DNA from: Plut-88900 sp965116945
GTDB taxonomy: Bacteria; Chloroflexota; Dehalococcoidia; Plut-88900
Length of the DNA stretch: 64,000 nucleotides
NCBI GenBank assembly: GCA_965116945.1
Contig: OZ220734.1
Span: forward strand, 1,984,001 to 2,048,000
Direction of reading: 5' to 3'
The position numbers and the translations under genes were made by a program. This document shows positions 47,940 through 57,472 of the stretch, piece after piece. The notes under the pieces are model-generated. The model searched no databases, was not told where the DNA came from, and saw only the letters and a program-made list of their open reading frames with translations. Position 1 is the first letter of the stretch; the number at the start of each line of letters is the position of its first letter.

Positions 47940-48983
47940 CTATGCTGACTGCCTGCCCAGCACGGGCATCTTGAGCATCAGCCATTCCAGGGCCAACCTG
48001 GGAATAACGTTGCGGTCCAGCATATCCCGGGCCCGAGAAAGATCGCTCAGGAATTCATGGGCCTGATGGACGGTCAAGTCTCGGGACTGGGCTTGCAGTT
48101 TGTCGCCCAAATGGGCGTTTACGGCTTGGTCTGGAACCCCGGCGGCGAAAAGGAGCAGGTCCATCCACCACGACCGGGTGAGATCTAGCACGCTCCTCAC
48201 CCGCGGCCTATCCCTATAGAAGGCACTTCCCAGCGAATTGGCAAAGCGGAACCGCTCTGATAGATCAGCCTCGGCCAGGGAGACCTGTTCGTTCACCGAT
48301 TCCAACCTGCTCTCAAGCAGGTTGGGATCCTCAGCAGCAGAGATAGCCCAGCCCGGGCTACCTCCGGATAGGCGCGATATAAGTGCGGCGCGCTCGGCGT
48401 CTACCTGGTAGTTTGCAATCAACACTTCCTTCAGTGACGAAAGCGGCATGGGTCGTAGTTCGATGCGCTGGCAGCGGGAAAGAACTGTCGGGAGGAGAGC
48501 CTCCTCATCAGCTGTCAGGAGGAGCAGCAGGACGTTGGGAGGAGGTTCTTCGAGGTATTTGAGCAGGCTGTTCGCGGCCTCTGTAGTAAGCAGGTCCGCG
48601 CATTCGAGGATGAATACCCGAGTTCGACCTTCGTAGGGGCGCAGGCTGGCCTGCTTACGGAGCTCTCTAACCTGCTCAATGCGAATCTGGGTGCCGAGGC
48701 CGCCGTCTTCTGTCGTCGGGAGCCCAATGACCTGGACATCAGAATGGTGCCCGGAGGCTATGCGGGAGCACTGACTGCAGGTCTGGCAGGGTCCGGACCC
48801 CGATTCCTCACAGTTGACCATCTGCGCAAGATGAATCGAAACCGTCATCTTCCCCACGTGCGCAGGCCCAACTAGCAAGTAGGCATGGGCAAGCCTGTCA
48901 GCAGCTGTTGCCGTGTGCAGAAGGTGCAGGACACCGTCCTGCCCGTAGATTCGAAGGGCCTCGGCCTCGATCAGAGATCGCAA
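47940..48983 (-). CDS. holB: DNA polymerase III delta-prime subunit
   Basis: A 347-residue clamp-loader subunit. The AAA+ core includes AHAYLLVGPAHVGKMTVSIHLAQMVNC with a Walker A-like GPAHVGKM, the zinc-finger cysteines CEESGSGPCQTCSQC, and the sensor/DEAD-like ILECADLLTTEAANSLLKYLEEPPPNVLLLLLT. I chose the TTG at 48983 because the longer frame lies entirely inside the preceding lysA gene, which ends at 48971 (13-bp overlap). Typical length for delta-prime is about 330. It is followed by the short PSP1 gene. Confidence 0.9.
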   Translation of the reverse strand: MRSLIEAEALRIYGQDGVLHLLHTATAADRLAHAYLLVGPAHVGKMTVSIHLAQMVNCEESGSGPCQTCSQCSRIASGHHSDVQVIGLPTTEDGGLGTQIRIEQVRELRKQASLRPYEGRTRVFILECADLLTTEAANSLLKYLEEPPPNVLLLLLTADEEALLPTVLSRCQRIELRPMPLSSLKEVLIANYQVDAERAALISRLSGGSPGWAISAAEDPNLLESRLESVNEQVSLAEADLSERFRFANSLGSAFYRDRPRVRSVLDLTRSWWMDLLLFAAGVPDQAVNAHLGDKLQAQSRDLTVHQAHEFLSDLSRARDMLDRNVIPRLALEWLMLKMPVLGRQSA

Positions 48984-50272
48984 AGCATGAGGTCCTGGAA
49001 TGTCTCCCGTCGCCGGATGAGCCGAGGTTCTCCGTCCTTGACCATGACAATGGGAGGTCTGGGGGCGGCGTTGTAGTTGGAGGCCATGGCGAGGCAATAG
49101 GCCCCCGAGGCCGGAATGGCTATCAGGTCATTGCTGTCCACTACGGGCAGCTCGACGTGTTCGACGAGGATGTCGCCGGATTCGCAGAACTTGCCGGCAA
49201 TGGTAACCGTCTCCTGTGTCGGGGCCGAGGCCCGGTTGGCCACCATTGCCTCGTAGCGAGAGCCATAGATCGCGGGCCGGATATTGTCCCCCATGCCGCC
49301 GTCTACGGAGACGTATTTGCGGATTCCGGGAACGTCCTTCGTTGTCCCGACGCTGTATAGTGCGACCCCAGCCCGACCCGCAATCGCACGTCCGGGCTCG
49401 ATTAGGAGCCTGGGTGGCGTCTGGGTGCGTTCCAAGATTGCCGAGGCTATGGCCTCTGCGTATTGGGAGACGTCAGGTGGGGGTTCGTCGGCGGTGTACT
49501 GTATTGCAAATCCGCCGCCCGGGCTGAACTCTTTTAGCTCCAGTCCGTGGCGGTCTTCCATCTCCGCTGCGAAGGACATGGTGACGTCTATTGCGGCTGT
49601 GTAAGGCTCAATCTCGTAGATGGGAGACCCGAGGTGGAAGTGCAGGCCGAGTAGGCGCAGATTGGGTGCCGCCATGGCCTGCTGAACCGCCTGTTCCGCC
49701 AGCCCCGTCTCTATTGGGATGCCGAACTTGCTGTCCAGGATACCCGTGGTCGTGTAGCTGTGGGTGTGAGGGTCGACGCTCGGCGAGACGCGAATCAGGA
49801 TGTCTTGCACAATGCCCCTGTCTCGGGCCATCGCATCGATAAGCTCCATCTCGCGGGGATTGTCCACAACCACCCGCCCTATTCCCCAGTCCAGGGCGGC
49901 TTCAAGCTCCTCGGGGCCCTTGTTGTTGCCGTGGAAGTAGACCAGGTTGGCGTTGAAGTCTGCGGCCTGTGCCACCGCAAGCTCGCCGCCGGATACAACG
50001 TCTAGTCCCAGACCTTCCTCGCTGAAAATCCGTGCCAGAGCCGGATTGATGTAGGCCTTACTGGCATAGAGGACCTGGGAGTTGGGATATCGGGATGCGA
50101 ACTCGTCCCGGAATTGGGCGCACATGTCCCGAAGAGTAACCTCGTCGAAGACGTAGAGGGGAGTGCCGTAGTCTTCGGCAAGTTCAATTAAGTCGCACCC
50201 GCCTATGGATAGATGGTCGGCGTCATTGATTACTGTGGTCGATGGGAAGGTGGAAAGGTTGCCGTGAGTCAT
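48971..50272 (-). CDS. lysA: diaminopimelate decarboxylase
   Basis: A 433-residue PLP enzyme of lysine synthesis. The lysine Schiff-base site is YASKAYINP (about 68-76), the substrate loop is EFSPGGGFAIQYT (starting near residue 248), the glycine-rich PLP phosphate loop is also GGGF, and the C-terminal CESGDILVEHVELP (Cys-x-E) completes the site. Decarboxylates meso-diaminopimelate to lysine. It precedes holB with a 13-bp overlap, so holB translation is coupled. Length is standard. Confidence 0.96.
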   Translation of the reverse strand: MTHGNLSTFPSTTVINDADHLSIGGCDLIELAEDYGTPLYVFDEVTLRDMCAQFRDEFASRYPNSQVLYASKAYINPALARIFSEEGLGLDVVSGGELAVAQAADFNANLVYFHGNNKGPEELEAALDWGIGRVVVDNPREMELIDAMARDRGIVQDILIRVSPSVDPHTHSYTTTGILDSKFGIPIETGLAEQAVQQAMAAPNLRLLGLHFHLGSPIYEIEPYTAAIDVTMSFAAEMEDRHGLELKEFSPGGGFAIQYTADEPPPDVSQYAEAIASAILERTQTPPRLLIEPGRAIAGRAGVALYSVGTTKDVPGIRKYVSVDGGMGDNIRPAIYGSRYEAMVANRASAPTQETVTIAGKFCESGDILVEHVELPVVDSNDLIAIPASGAYCLAMASNYNAAPRPPIVMVKDGEPRLIRRRETFQDLMLCDL

Positions 50273-50622
50273 TCGTTCAGCCTCGGTATATGTGGGAGTG
50301 CACAGGAATTATACAGTGTTGAGGCTCGGCCAGGGATTGCCGGAGCTCGGACGGCAGCCGGTGAGACGCCGAGGTTTTGATTGTTTTGCAATTTCAGGCA
50401 CGGCTTTGATTGTTTAAGCAGTGGAAAATAAAGACTCACGCCCTTCAATCTCCCCAAACTCCTCTTTCAATGCTGGAGCAAAGGGAATGCATGGCCGACG
50501 AAGAAGGGACGGGAAAGGTTCCCGGCTCGGGGGAATATCGCATAAAAAGCTGGATCCTCCTAGAGAAGGCTGAGAATTGTTGGTTAACACTGGGGGTGAT
50601 ATATAGGACGAGAGTTTCAATT

Positions 50623-50646
50623 GAGTCAAGGGGCGCATGTCACACT
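50623..50646. repeat. short dispersed repeat (GTCAAGGGGC family), copy 2
   Basis: Reads GAGTCAAGGGGC then GCATGTCACACT, against GTGTCAAGGGGC and AGATGGCACACT at 44268-44291. Confidence 0.45.
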
Positions 50647-50680
50647 TTCGGAGGTTGGAGGAATCTCTCACCCCATTGGC

Positions 50681-50715
50681 CCCTCTCTACCCCAGGGCCG
50701 TAAATGTAGAGAGGG
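50681..50715. terminator. hairpin downstream of the UDG gene; its right arm begins a short repeat
   Basis: Arms CCCTCTCTAC (50681-50690) and GTAGAGAGGG (50706-50715) around a 15-base loop, immediately next to the UDG gene end at 50717. The right arm belongs to a GTAGAG-GGATCA-TCCCT repeat (50706-50725) with another copy at 57306. Probably a terminator, although there is no T-run. Confidence 0.5.
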
Positions 50716-50716
50716 A

Positions 50717-51400
50717 TCATTCCCTGAGAAGCGATTTCGCCGTCGCAAAAGCTGTGTCCAGCATTTCACGGGTCAGCTTGCCGGTGTTGGTGTTCTGCCG
50801 ACTGGGGTGATAGCAACCAACCAGCTTGAGCCCCGGTGACAGTTCGTAGACCATGTTGTGTCCGAATCGCGGCTTGGGCGTCGGCATTGCGTTCCCCCGA
50901 CCTTTCCACAACCTCAGGAATCGGTCGAAGGCAATCCCACCGAGAGCTATCACCACCTCCAGCTTGTTCAGAATGTCCAGTTCTTCATTCAGGAAAGATG
51001 CGCAATTGGAGAGTTCCTCGGGGGTGGGGCGGTTCTGGGGTGGGGCGCACCGGGCGGCGGCGGTGATATAGGCATCGATGAGCTTCATGCCGTCGCCGCG
51101 ATGGGTAGCCGTGGGTTGGTTGGCCCAGCCCTGCCGGTAGAGGGCGTTGTAAAGCCAGTTGCCGCTATCGTCGCCGGTAAAAAGCCTACCGGTGCGGTTG
51201 GCCCCGTGGGCAGCGGGGGCAAGCCCGACAACCAGCACCCGGGCCTCCGGGTCCCCGAAGCCTGGCACGGGTTTTCCCCAGTACTCCCAGTCCATATACA
51301 TCCGCCGCTTCGCCTGTGCCACGTCTCGACACCACTGTATAAGCCTCGGGCACTGGGTGCAGGAGACAATGCGGCCATTCAGTTCTTGCAGAGAATGCAT
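50717..51400 (-). CDS. uracil-DNA glycosylase, family 5 (UDGb type)
   Basis: A 227-residue iron-sulfur uracil-DNA glycosylase. The FeS cysteines are at the N-terminus (SCTQCPR) with others in ARCAPPQNR and the later CASFL. Motif A is GLAPAAHGANRTGRLFTGDDSG (about 58-78), which is family-5 type. Motif B is YHPSRQNT near the C-terminus (about 197-204). Removes uracil and related lesions from DNA. It lies 3 bp after the BrkB-type gene on the same strand, so the two form an operon. The other base-excision gene, alkA, is 6.5 kb away. Confidence 0.9.
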   Translation of the reverse strand: MHSLQELNGRIVSCTQCPRLIQWCRDVAQAKRRMYMDWEYWGKPVPGFGDPEARVLVVGLAPAAHGANRTGRLFTGDDSGNWLYNALYRQGWANQPTATHRGDGMKLIDAYITAAARCAPPQNRPTPEELSNCASFLNEELDILNKLEVVIALGGIAFDRFLRLWKGRGNAMPTPKPRFGHNMVYELSPGLKLVGCYHPSRQNTNTGKLTREMLDTAFATAKSLLRE

Positions 51401-51403
51401 AGT

Positions 51404-52309
51404 CTAAAACACTCTACCTGTGCCTGTTCTTCTGCCAGTGTTCAGGCCTCTATCGACGCCGTGCATCATTCTGCCATATTCGGAACTCAATTCTGCGCCA
51501 AGAATCATTATGAAGGCACTCACATAGGCCCACAGGAGAAGGACGATTACCGAACCGATGGAGCCGTAAACCGCGCTAAGTGTGGCAAAGTTGTCAAGGT
51601 AGAACACGAACAGGTACTTCCCGCCTTCAAACAGAAGGGCTGCGACAAGGGCCCCGGGCCAAATATATCGCCAGTGTGTCTTTGTGTTGGGAAGAACCTT
51701 GTACAGCGTGAGAAAGATTGCCAGGTTGGCGATGAAGGACAAGATGCGGAATAGCGCCAAGCCGGAAGCCTTGTCGGCGTGGCCGACGAGAAAGGCCTCG
51801 CTGTCGGATAATCGTCCCGAGGCCTGAGCCAGGGAGGCGCTCGCCACGGCGATTCCAAAGAGGATAGCAACCCCCACGGCCATTGTGAGCTGCATGATCT
51901 TGTTCTTGATGAAGGGCCTGTCTTCATGGATGTCCCAGGCGCGGTTTATAGTCCGGGTAATCGCCCCGAAGATAGCGCTGCCGGCCCAGATAAGCCCGAC
52001 AATCGATATGGCTCCGAGTGAGCCCGAGGTTTCGATGGACGCGACTATGTTGTCGGAAATGAGTTCACCGGCGCCGGGAAAGTTTTCGGATGTCCACTCC
52101 AGAATCCTTCGGCGCGTCGAGCTTGATTGAGAGGCAATCCCGATTATCGCGATTACGCCTAACAGTAACGGGAAGATGGAGAACAGGGCGTAATAGGCCA
52201 CCCCGGCCGCCATATGGGTGGCGTCGTCATCTCCAAGCTCCTTTACCGTCCGGATGATGAGGGTGGGAAGGAACCTGATGTCCAGGCGAGGGTCTTGCAG
52301 GATGTTCAT
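51404..52309 (-). CDS. YihY/virulence factor BrkB family membrane protein
   Basis: A 301-residue protein with about six membrane helices. Family signatures are AAGVAYYALFSIFPLLLGVIAI (about 34-55), LIWAGSAIFGAITRTINRAWDIHEDRPFIKNKIMQL (starting near residue 105), and LLLWAYVSAFIMILGAELSSEY near the C-terminus. Members are inner-membrane proteins of uncertain transport function. It opens the two-gene unit with the uracil-DNA glycosylase. A Gly/Arg-rich tail (HGVDRGLNTGRRTGTGRVF) is present. Confidence 0.9.
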   Translation of the reverse strand: MNILQDPRLDIRFLPTLIIRTVKELGDDDATHMAAGVAYYALFSIFPLLLGVIAIIGIASQSSSTRRRILEWTSENFPGAGELISDNIVASIETSGSLGAISIVGLIWAGSAIFGAITRTINRAWDIHEDRPFIKNKIMQLTMAVGVAILFGIAVASASLAQASGRLSDSEAFLVGHADKASGLALFRILSFIANLAIFLTLYKVLPNTKTHWRYIWPGALVAALLFEGGKYLFVFYLDNFATLSAVYGSIGSVIVLLLWAYVSAFIMILGAELSSEYGRMMHGVDRGLNTGRRTGTGRVF

Positions 52310-52650
52310 TTCTTGCCGCGCCTGTAGAGCATGGTATCGGGTGGGACATTTTGTGACACTTTCGCCCTCACCTTAACTCTCTCCCGTCAAGAGGCCTTTG
52401 CGTATCTGGTCTTTCAAAACCCGGATCACTCTCACCCTAGCCCTCTCCCCTCAAAGGAGAGGGGACCGGACACATCCCTTCAGTCCCTTGGATGGGGTTA
52501 TGCAGAGGTTTCGTCAAGGGAGAGAGGATAGATCCTCCCCGTGCCCTTCCAACGAACGTTGAATGAAAAAGTCTTAGAGGGAGAAGGGATAGGGTCACCT
52601 AAGGCGGAGGTGAGGGTCAGTAGAGGCGCACGCACGGGACGGAATGAGGA
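52310..52650. other. non-coding gap with nested repeats
   Basis: About 340 bp between rpoD and the BrkB-type gene, made mostly of CTCTCCC/GGGAGAG-ended repeat sequence: a full copy at 52431-52528, a partial start at 52361-52391, and a partial end at about 52575-52618. I see no gene in it. Confidence 0.55.
52431..52528 (+). repeat. dispersed ~97-bp repeat, copy 2
   Basis: Begins CTCACCCTAGCCCTCTCCCC and ends with TCAAGGGAGAGAGG. Its reverse-oriented partner is at 38519-38614. Internal blocks such as GGACCGGACAC, CCCTTGGATGGGGTTATGCA and CAAGGGAG are shared in the same order. Confidence 0.75.
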
Positions 52651-54180
<1,530 letters not shown>

Positions 54181-54203
54181 ACGTCGCCAGTGCTTGAAAC
54201 TCA

Positions 54204-54209
54204 ATTATA
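54204..54209 (-). promoter_or_regulatory. -10 element before rpoD
   Basis: On the minus strand GTATAATTG lies in the 34-bp gap between dnaG and rpoD. It is a perfect TATAAT, but the 16-18-bp upstream region has no good -35. Confidence 0.3.
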
Positions 54210-54214
54210 CACCC

Positions 54215-56050
54215 TTATACGGTTGAACCCCTCGCATGGATCCTCTTCAGACCCTCGTTTATGGCCAGGGCGCTATCGCGAATCGCTTCTACGGCGTCGC
54301 CCAGCGCTTCCCCATCGCCCAGCGCCGATTCCTCTGCGCGTTTCAGTTGTTTAAGGCGCCTGGACTCCAGCCGGGTTACGCACTCCTGCAGTCCTCGAAT
54401 GAGTTCGTCGTCTGGTATATCAAGGACCGGCTTTTCGAAGAGCCGCCTGGCGACTTCCGCAATCTCCTCGGTGTCGGAGTAAATGAGGTCCTGGGCTGTC
54501 ACCCCGGAAATCAAGCGTTGGAATACGTCTCGGTTTACGGGGGCTATAAACCATTCGGGGTTGTATTCCTCGATCTGTGAGAGGAGATCGGGACGCTGGA
54601 GGAGAAGCCCGATAACGTAGTCCTCCAAAACGTCGTTGCGTCTTGTGGTGGGGGCTGTGCCCGTTCCCGCCTCGTTCCGTCTGGAGGGGGAAGGAGGGCG
54701 GGGCTGGCGCATCCGGGTAGGAGAGGGCGTATTGATGGCGGCTTTCACCGTCTCCTCTGTGACCTGCATCAGGTTGGCCAGCTTGCGTACGTAGACCTCC
54801 TGGTCCATGAAGTCCGTGGTTACGAGAAGCGAGCGAAACTCCTCGAGTATCGTGGCCCGTGCCCCGGGGGAGTCCAGGTTCGCCCTGCCCACCTCCATCT
54901 CCATAAGGTAATCGATGAGGGGTGTAGGGGATTCGAGGAGGGAAATCCAACGTTCACGATCCGTTCGAATTATGCTGTCAGGGTCCTCACCCTTGGGCAG
55001 AGTTACGATGTCCACTACCTGGTCGGGAGGGCCTTCCAGGAACCTGCGCCTATTGCCGCCCTGCAGCGGATGGACGCTGCGATAGAAGGACTGCCATGAA
55101 GACTTAAGGCTGCGCAGCGTGGCTTCCTGGCCCGCCGCATCGGCGTCCAGGGCCAGAGATATCCGCTTGGAAAGCCGTTTGAGGACGTCAACCTGCTTTT
55201 CGGTCAGGGCGGTGCCCATGGAGGCAACGACGTTCTTGAACCCGAACTGGTGCGCGGTGATAACGTCCATGTACCCCTCTACGACCACGGCCCTGTCTGC
55301 CTGACGGGCATAGTCTCGGGCCCGGTCGGCGGCGTAAAGGGTTGTGCTCTTGTCGAAAAGCGGGGACTGGGGAGAGTTAATGTACTTCGGCCCCGACTCC
55401 CCCAGGGCCCGACCCCCGAACCCGATTACCTTCCCACGGGGATTCCGAATGGGAAATATCAACCGGCCGCGAAAAATATCCCGTACATCTCCTGATTCGA
55501 TGCGCGTGCCGAGGCCGGCATCAGCGCATTCGTCCTTGCTGAATCCCAATCCCTGCAGGTGCTTGAATAGGGCTCCGGAAGTCGGCGGGCAGTAGCCGAG
55601 TTGGAAGTCCTTGACTGCTTCCTCGGAAAGGCCGCGTTTCCGTAGGTATTCCCGGGTCTGGGATGCGGCAGGGGAGGTCAGCAGCTGGTTTTGGAAGTAG
55701 GCAGCTGCGGCCTTGTTGGCTTCGAGCAGGCGGTCGGTCTTGCTCTCGGCGGCCTGGTCGCGGGTCGGGAGGGCGACCCCGACTTTCTCGGCCAGGGTCC
55801 GAAGGGTCTCCCCGAACTCCATGTTCTCCCTCTTCATGATGAAAGAGAAAACGTCTCCCCCCACCCCACATGCCCCGAAGCAGTGCCAGGTCTGCCTGTC
55901 CGGATTAACTATGAAGGAAGGCGTGCGCTCGTTGTGGAATGGACAGGGCGCCTTGAAAGTCCGGCCCGCCTTCTTCAGGGGAACGGTCTCGGAAATGACA
56001 TCTACGATGTCGAGCTTATTCCTGACTTCTTCTATGGATGCGCTGCTCAA
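54215..56050 (-). CDS. dnaG: DNA primase DnaG
   Basis: A 611-residue primase. The zinc-binding domain reads CPFHNERTPSFIVNPDRQTWHCFGACGVGGDVFSFIM (starting near residue 36). The TOPRIM domain contains AVVVEGYMDVITAHQFGFKNVVASMGTALTEKQVDVLKRLSKRISLALDADAAG (starting near residue 248), with the catalytic Glu and DxD. The C-terminal helicase-binding part is helical. It synthesises RNA primers. It lies between dgt and rpoD, the classical macromolecular-synthesis arrangement, with 20 bp to dgt. Confidence 0.96.
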   Translation of the reverse strand: MSSASIEEVRNKLDIVDVISETVPLKKAGRTFKAPCPFHNERTPSFIVNPDRQTWHCFGACGVGGDVFSFIMKRENMEFGETLRTLAEKVGVALPTRDQAAESKTDRLLEANKAAAAYFQNQLLTSPAASQTREYLRKRGLSEEAVKDFQLGYCPPTSGALFKHLQGLGFSKDECADAGLGTRIESGDVRDIFRGRLIFPIRNPRGKVIGFGGRALGESGPKYINSPQSPLFDKSTTLYAADRARDYARQADRAVVVEGYMDVITAHQFGFKNVVASMGTALTEKQVDVLKRLSKRISLALDADAAGQEATLRSLKSSWQSFYRSVHPLQGGNRRRFLEGPPDQVVDIVTLPKGEDPDSIIRTDRERWISLLESPTPLIDYLMEMEVGRANLDSPGARATILEEFRSLLVTTDFMDQEVYVRKLANLMQVTEETVKAAINTPSPTRMRQPRPPSPSRRNEAGTGTAPTTRRNDVLEDYVIGLLLQRPDLLSQIEEYNPEWFIAPVNRDVFQRLISGVTAQDLIYSDTEEIAEVARRLFEKPVLDIPDDELIRGLQECVTRLESRRLKQLKRAEESALGDGEALGDAVEAIRDSALAINEGLKRIHARGSTV

Positions 56051-56070
56051 GTGCGCGGCCTCTCCGAGGG

Positions 56071-57177
56071 CTAAGCGGCGGGCGTCGGGACCAATCCCAA
56101 CTCCCGAGCCTTATTCAATCCGTACCGGTCTGTCATACCGGCAATGTAGTCCAGGGCCCACCTTTCGCGCGAGTTCTCGCGGAGGCGGTATTCCGTGGGA
56201 ATGGCGTCAGGGTGATTAACATAATACTTGTACAACTCTTCGATGGCTATTCGCGCTTCTGCCGCCTCCGGGCTGGCGCTGCTGACATAGTAGACCCTTT
56301 CGAACAGGAAGTCCCTCAGGACGTTGGCGGCTTCTTTCACCCGCTGCCCAATTTCGATGGAGGGGGTTTCGCCATCCGGCATGGAGACCTCACCAGACAC
56401 TGCCCACGAGTGTTCCACCACGTCCGATACCAGCGTGTTCACCCGCTCGGATCTGTTTGTGCCCAGTACGCCAACGGCCTCCGCAGGGAGGTCAACCTCG
56501 GTTATCAACCCCGAGCGAAGGGCGTCGTCCGTATCATGATTGAGGTAAGCCAGGGCGTCGGAGATCTTGCAAACCTGAGCCTCCAGTGTCGGGGGGCGCT
56601 TCCAGCCATCTCCCATAATCCCGAGGCTCGACTTTGAGTGAGAAACTATGCCTTGTCGGACCTCCCACGTCAGGTTCAGGCCCCTGCCTCCATTTTCCAG
56701 CCTGTCCACTACCCGCAGGCTCTGGTGGCTGTGCCGGAAACCCCCGGGATAGAGGGAAGCCAGCACATCCTCGCCTATGTGCCCGAAAGGAGCATGACCG
56801 AGGTCGTGACCCAGGCACATCGCCTCCACTAGATCTTCATTGAGGTTCAGGGCCCGGGCGATGGTGCGCCCTATCTGTGAGACCTCGAGGGTGTGGGTTA
56901 GACGGGTGACGTAATGGTCGCCAAGGGGAGCGATGAAGACCTGGGTCTTGTGTTTCAGGCGTCGAAAGGCCTTGGAGTGAATGATTCGGTCCCTGTCCCG
57001 CTGGAAATCGGTGCGTAAGGGGCTCTTCTCCTCCTCGACCTGCCTCCCCCGAGACAACCGCGATTTCGTCGCATACGGCGACAGCGCCTCTTCTCGGCCT
57101 TCTAGGTAATCGCGTACCTGTGTGTAATCCATAGAGTCGATAGTTGGTGCAGGTTGGAAGCCTTCTCGGGAGGGCAC
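56071..57177 (-). CDS. dgt: deoxyguanosinetriphosphate triphosphohydrolase-like protein
   Basis: A 368-residue HD-domain dNTPase. The start is followed by SRLSRGRQVEEEKSPLRTDFQRDRDRIIHSKAFRRLKHKTQVF. The HD metal residues are RLTHTLEVSQIGRTIARAL and the HD motif itself is LGHDLGHAPFGHIGED (about 118-133). Hydrolyses dNTPs to nucleosides. A TATTAT-type -10 at 57191-57196 lies only 14 bp before the GTG at 57177, so translation may start at the ATG at 57132 (MDYTQVRDYLEGREE). Confidence 0.92.
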   Translation of the reverse strand: MPSREGFQPAPTIDSMDYTQVRDYLEGREEALSPYATKSRLSRGRQVEEEKSPLRTDFQRDRDRIIHSKAFRRLKHKTQVFIAPLGDHYVTRLTHTLEVSQIGRTIARALNLNEDLVEAMCLGHDLGHAPFGHIGEDVLASLYPGGFRHSHQSLRVVDRLENGGRGLNLTWEVRQGIVSHSKSSLGIMGDGWKRPPTLEAQVCKISDALAYLNHDTDDALRSGLITEVDLPAEAVGVLGTNRSERVNTLVSDVVEHSWAVSGEVSMPDGETPSIEIGQRVKEAANVLRDFLFERVYYVSSASPEAAEARIAIEELYKYYVNHPDAIPTEYRLRENSRERWALDYIAGMTDRYGLNKARELGLVPTPAA

Positions 57178-57472
57178 GAGGACAAGGAAAATAATAGCAC
57201 TTAGGGGGTGGGTCTGGAATCCGATTCTGTGCCGTTTCGCCCCGGTTTTCTCTGGTTATTTGATTGAGTTGGGAGAAGGACCTTGTGATTTCCGGGAGCG
57301 AAAACGTAGAGGGGATCACTCCCTTTAGTTCGGGTCTGAAGCGGTAGGGTCTTGGGGTTGGGGGCCAGGGTGAAATCCGCTTTTCGAGGGGATATTTCCA
57401 CCCGGTCACGATGTTAGTATCATTCGGACCTGGTGAACTCGGGAAGGCGTTCGTTCGAGAAAGGACAGGACT
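57178..57472. other. non-coding gap with short repeat copy
   Basis: About 295 bp between divergent dgt and the GMC oxidoreductase. It holds the repeat copy 57306-57324 (GTAGAGGGGATCACTCCCT), related to 50706-50725. No gene seen. Confidence 0.4.
57306..57324. repeat. short dispersed repeat (GTAGAG-GGATCA-TCCCT), copy 2
   Basis: GTAGAGGGGATCACTCCCT, compared with GTAGAGAGGGATCATTCCCT at 50706-50725. The GGGATCACTCCC part is a short inverted repeat. Confidence 0.45.

Larger units (their letters stand above)
50273..50716. other. non-coding gap with repeat and hairpin
   Basis: About 440 bp between lysA and the UDG gene. It contains a GTCAAGGGGC-family copy (50623-50646) and the 10-bp hairpin at 50681-50715. 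I see no gene in it. The lysA promoter should lie near 50273-50330. Confidence 0.4.
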
